From CAZGWJ01 sp964529445 (GTDB taxonomy: Bacteria; Oederibacteriota; Muellerivitia; Muellerivitales; Muellerivitaceae): a DNA stretch of 8,109 nt. The DNA lies in the NCBI GenBank assembly GCA_964529445.1, contig CAZGWJ010000106.1, positions 1-8,109 of the forward strand, in the 5' to 3' direction. Under the pieces are notes generated by a model, which was given only the letters and a program-made list of their open reading frames with translations, was not told the DNA's origin and searched no databases. The position numbers were made by a program, and so were the translations under genes. Of this stretch, positions 5,976 through 8,109 are shown in pieces (the first letter of the stretch is position 1; each line of letters starts with the position of its first letter).

Positions 5976-6398
5976 TCAGGCATCCGCCACTTCCAGGCAC
6001 TTGGCCGTGGCCTCGGCTACAAGGGTTCCGTCCGAAAGTCGCGCCTCGGATGCCGTGTGATGAAGTCTTCGTTTCGACTCCACCTCCCAGGCGGCCAACC
6101 GAACCAGAGCCCCAGTCGGACAGGGGGCCTTCAACCGGACCGTGAACTCGACGGATACCGCTCGTACACCTCTGAGCCAATGGAAGTTGACCATCACTTC
6201 GTCCAGAAGGGTTCCCAGGATGCCTCCATGCACGACATCGGCGAATCCCTGGAATGATTTGGGGACGATCGCTTCCGAAAGAAGCCGGGAGCCATCGTAG
6301 CGGAATTTCATTTTGAGTCCGATGGGATTCTTCTCGCCGCAACAAAGGCAATAGCGGTCGTCGGCGAAGACCGGGCCGGTTTCCGGCGGCGGGTTCAT
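5976..6398 (-). CDS. PaaI/4HBT-type hotdog-fold thioesterase
   Basis: The 140-residue protein has the single-hotdog layout of small acyl-CoA thioesterases, which hydrolyse a CoA thioester as dimers or tetramers. The N-terminal segment CLCCGEKNPIGLKMKF (residues 17-32) matches the C-x-x-CG-x-x-NP-x-GL block frequent in PaaI-like members. The active-site region is FADVVHGGILGTLLDEVM (52-69), with the HGG-x(6)-DE signature. Later strands contain SVEFTVRLKAPCPTG. A longer frame continues upstream to 6536, but the ATG at 6398 is preferred: it has AAGGGG upstream, and its first four bases form an ATGA overlap with the mtnA stop, implying coupled translation. The substrate is not readable from sequence; location in a methionine-salvage cluster does not require a thioesterase, so it may be a co-transcribed housekeeping enzyme. 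Confidence 0.85.
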   Translation of the reverse strand: MNPPPETGPVFADDRYCLCCGEKNPIGLKMKFRYDGSRLLSEAIVPKSFQGFADVVHGGILGTLLDEVMVNFHWLRGVRAVSVEFTVRLKAPCPTGALVRLAAWEVESKRRLHHTASEARLSDGTLVAEATAKCLEVADA

Positions 6399-7450
6399 GC
6401 ATTCCCCTTTCCCGCCATCCGCCTCAAGCCGGCCGGATAGGGCGGACGGACGATGCCATGCTCGCAAACGATCGCCCGTATCCATTTCCCGGGAGTCACG
6501 TCGAAGGAGGGGTTCCGAGCGGGATAATCCGGGCACGTGACGGGAACGTCGCGGGCGTGAGTCACCTCCCGGGGAGAACGCTCTTCGATGGGAATGCGTC
6601 CGCCGTGAGGAATGGACAAGTCGAACGTCGAGGTCGGTGCCGCCACATAGAAGGGAATTCCGTGAGCCCGGGCCAGGACGGCGATGGAATACGTGCCGAT
6701 CTTGTTGGCCGTGTCGCCGTTTGCCGCGATCCGGTCGGCGCCGACGATGACGGCATCCACCCTCCGCTTCCCCATCCAGTAGGCCGCCATGTTGTCGGTG
6801 ATCAGGTCGAAGCGAACCCCGGCATGGTGGAGTTCGAAGGCGGTCAAGCGCGCCCCCTGGAGGTACGGACGGGTCTCGTCAACCCAGACATGGAGGCGCC
6901 GATTCGCGCGATGGGCCCGCAGGATGGCCGCCAATGCCGTGCCCTCCCCTCCGGTCGCAAGGGCTCCCGTGTTGCAATGGGTGAGGATATCCCGGCACCC
7001 CTTCAGGAGAGACGCACCATGACATCCGATCGCGGCGCACAACGCCTCATCCTCGGCATGGATAAAACGGGCCTCCCGTTCGATCAGGACGGCCCGGCGG
7101 TCGGATGATAGACCGGAGCTTCCCAGGACGGCCGCCTTCATGGCGCGAAGGGCCCAGAAGAGGTTCACGGCCGTCGGTCGGGTGCCCGCCAACCGATCGA
7201 TGGCCCTCAGGATGCGGGTCGTGAACCGGTCGGTCGATTCCGCCCGGTATTTCCGGGCCTCCAGCGCCACCCCGTACGCCGCGGTGATGCCGATGAGGGG
7301 CGCTCCCCTCACGACCATTTCCACGATGACCCGGGCCACCTGTCCCGCATCGCGACAAGTGATCCATTTCTCGCGGAACGGAAGAAGACGCTGGTCCAGG
7401 CAGGCGAGGGCCTTCCCGTTCCAACGGATGGGTCGAAGGGGTTTCTTCAT
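6395..7450 (-). CDS. mtnA: S-methyl-5-thioribose-1-phosphate isomerase
   Basis: MtnA converts methylthioribose-1-phosphate to methylthioribulose-1-phosphate, the second step of methionine salvage in organisms that use MTA phosphorylase. The 351 residues equal the family's usual length. Signatures: RGAPLIGITAAYG (48-60), DILTHCNTGALATGG (154-168) with the catalytic Cys159, DETRPYLQGARLTAFEL (191-207), and VGADRIAANGDTANKIGT (236-253) with the catalytic Asp239. These positions agree with Cys160 and Asp240 of the Bacillus enzyme. The second motif and the full NGDTANKIGT favour MtnA over the related eIF2B alpha/beta/delta subunits. I chose the ATG at 7450, with AAGGA 4 nt upstream, over a TTG at 7474. 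It lies 51 nt after the phosphorylase and overlaps the thioesterase start by 4 nt. Confidence 0.96.
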   Translation of the reverse strand: MKKPLRPIRWNGKALACLDQRLLPFREKWITCRDAGQVARVIVEMVVRGAPLIGITAAYGVALEARKYRAESTDRFTTRILRAIDRLAGTRPTAVNLFWALRAMKAAVLGSSGLSSDRRAVLIEREARFIHAEDEALCAAIGCHGASLLKGCRDILTHCNTGALATGGEGTALAAILRAHRANRRLHVWVDETRPYLQGARLTAFELHHAGVRFDLITDNMAAYWMGKRRVDAVIVGADRIAANGDTANKIGTYSIAVLARAHGIPFYVAAPTSTFDLSIPHGGRIPIEERSPREVTHARDVPVTCPDYPARNPSFDVTPGKWIRAIVCEHGIVRPPYPAGLRRMAGKGNA

Positions 7451-7501
7451 GCGTTCCTTCCTGGGAAGACTCAAGGATCCCCGCTTCCCGCTCTGCCGGC
7501 C

Positions 7502-8109
7502 CTATCGAAGGGAAACGGCCACATCCTTCATGATCGCCGTGAGCTTGGGCTCGGCCGCCGACGCGTTTCGGATGATCTTCTGGATGTCGGCCGGTTCCAG
7601 CGCGTCGGGCACGCACTTGTCGGTGATGACCGAGATGCCCAAGACCTTCATCCCGGCGTGCACGGCGGCAATCACCTCCGGCACGGTGGACATACCCACT
7701 GCATCCGCTACCGTCGAGAGGAAACGGTACTCAGCCCGCGTCTCCAGGCAGGGGCCGGTCACTCCCACATACACGCCCTTGCGGACGGGAATGCGCCTCT
7801 CCCACGCGCTCTTCTCAGCCCGGGCAATCAACTCCTTCGAATAGGGTTCGATCATGTCCGGCCATCGGGGGCCCATGCGATCGTCGTTCGGACCGATGAG
7901 GGGATTGTCCCCCATCAGGTTCACGTGGTCCTCGATGATCATCAGGTCCCCCGGTTCGAAACCACGATTCATCCCGCCGCAGGCGTTGGAGACCAGCAGA
8001 TGCCGCACGCCTAGCTCCTTCATCACGTAGACCGGGAAAACCACTTGCTGGAGCGAATAGCCCTCGTAACGATGGAATCGACCCTTCATAGCCACCACAG
8101 AGGTCTCCC
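7502..8109 (-). CDS. Purine nucleoside phosphorylase family 2 (PNP/MTAP), N-terminus off window
   Basis: About 202 C-terminal residues are present; the family is about 270 aa, so roughly 65-70 N-terminal residues lie off the right edge. The visible ATG/GTG codons near the edge are internal, because the conserved segment VVAMKGRFHRYEGYSLQQVV starts there. Family motifs: HLLVSNACGGMN, DLMIIEDHVNLMGDNPLIGP, VTGPCLETRAEYRFL with the purine-contacting Glu, DAVGMSTVPEVIAAVHAGM (Met contacting ribose), then VLGISVITDKC. The enzyme cleaves a purine nucleoside with phosphate to the base and a ribose-1-phosphate. The residue aligned to human PNP Asn243 is Asp here (codon 7619-7621), the residue type of 6-aminopurine-using MTAP. 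With mtnA 51 nt downstream, methylthioadenosine is a likely physiological substrate; ordinary inosine/guanosine phosphorolysis remains possible. Confidence 0.93.
   Translation of the reverse strand, partial: ETSVVAMKGRFHRYEGYSLQQVVFPVYVMKELGVRHLLVSNACGGMNRGFEPGDLMIIEDHVNLMGDNPLIGPNDDRMGPRWPDMIEPYSKELIARAEKSAWERRIPVRKGVYVGVTGPCLETRAEYRFLSTVADAVGMSTVPEVIAAVHAGMKVLGISVITDKCVPDALEPADIQKIIRNASAAEPKLTAIMKDVAVSLR

Noticed and set aside
6399..6536. N-terminal extension of the thioesterase up to 6536
   Set aside because: It would overlap mtnA by about 140 nt, and the residues are the mtnA C-terminal codons read in another frame; the ATGA junction is a better start.

Overview
The window reads almost entirely from the minus strand: every gene I can support runs right to left. 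Codons are GC-rich and Gly-Ala-Arg-Leu-rich. No mobile element, CRISPR array, tRNA or rRNA is visible. A flagellar rod/MS-ring cluster, a membrane diguanylate cyclase and a methionine-salvage pair point to a motile, probably Gram-negative chromosome. The phylum cannot be fixed from this sequence alone; a deep proteobacterial or related lineage would fit.

Right part (about 5759-8109, in transcription order). First comes the C-terminal three quarters of a trimeric-type purine nucleoside phosphorylase, entering from the right edge. Next is mtnA (methylthioribose-1-phosphate isomerase), whose stop overlaps the start of a PaaI/4HBT-type hotdog thioesterase in an ATGA junction. The phosphorylase carries Asp where 6-oxopurine-specific enzymes carry Asn. 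Together with mtnA next door, this suggests a methylthioadenosine phosphorylase role, so the pair could perform the first two steps of methionine salvage. After a 112-nt gap there is a 34-codon, extremely basic gene with a perfect AGGAGG site. It resembles the bS22/mS38 (AURKAIP1/COX24) small-ribosomal-protein type and is easy for gene callers to miss.

Middle (3161-5739). Eighteen to twenty bases after the small gene lies a 706-aa diguanylate cyclase: an N-terminal multi-helix membrane part, a coiled coil, two GAF-like regions and a C-terminal GGDEF domain with an intact GGEEF active site but a degenerate inhibitory site. After a 209-nt spacer comes a one-domain MerR-type regulator of 82 aa.

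Left part (1-3160). The 268-nt interval before flgB holds a near-consensus sigma70 promoter whose -35 box sits on the edge of an 8+8 bp dyad, followed by a leader of about 150 nt with two hairpins. Then come flgB, flgC, fliE and fliF: proximal rod, rod-to-MS-ring adaptor and MS ring. fliF leaves the window at the left edge without its C-terminal FliG-binding tail. The regulator next to the promoter dyad suggests local control of this operon, and the cyclase next door could link c-di-GMP to motility; both links are inference. Most of the window is ordinary core genome, and the points worth checking are regulatory or concern fine specificity.
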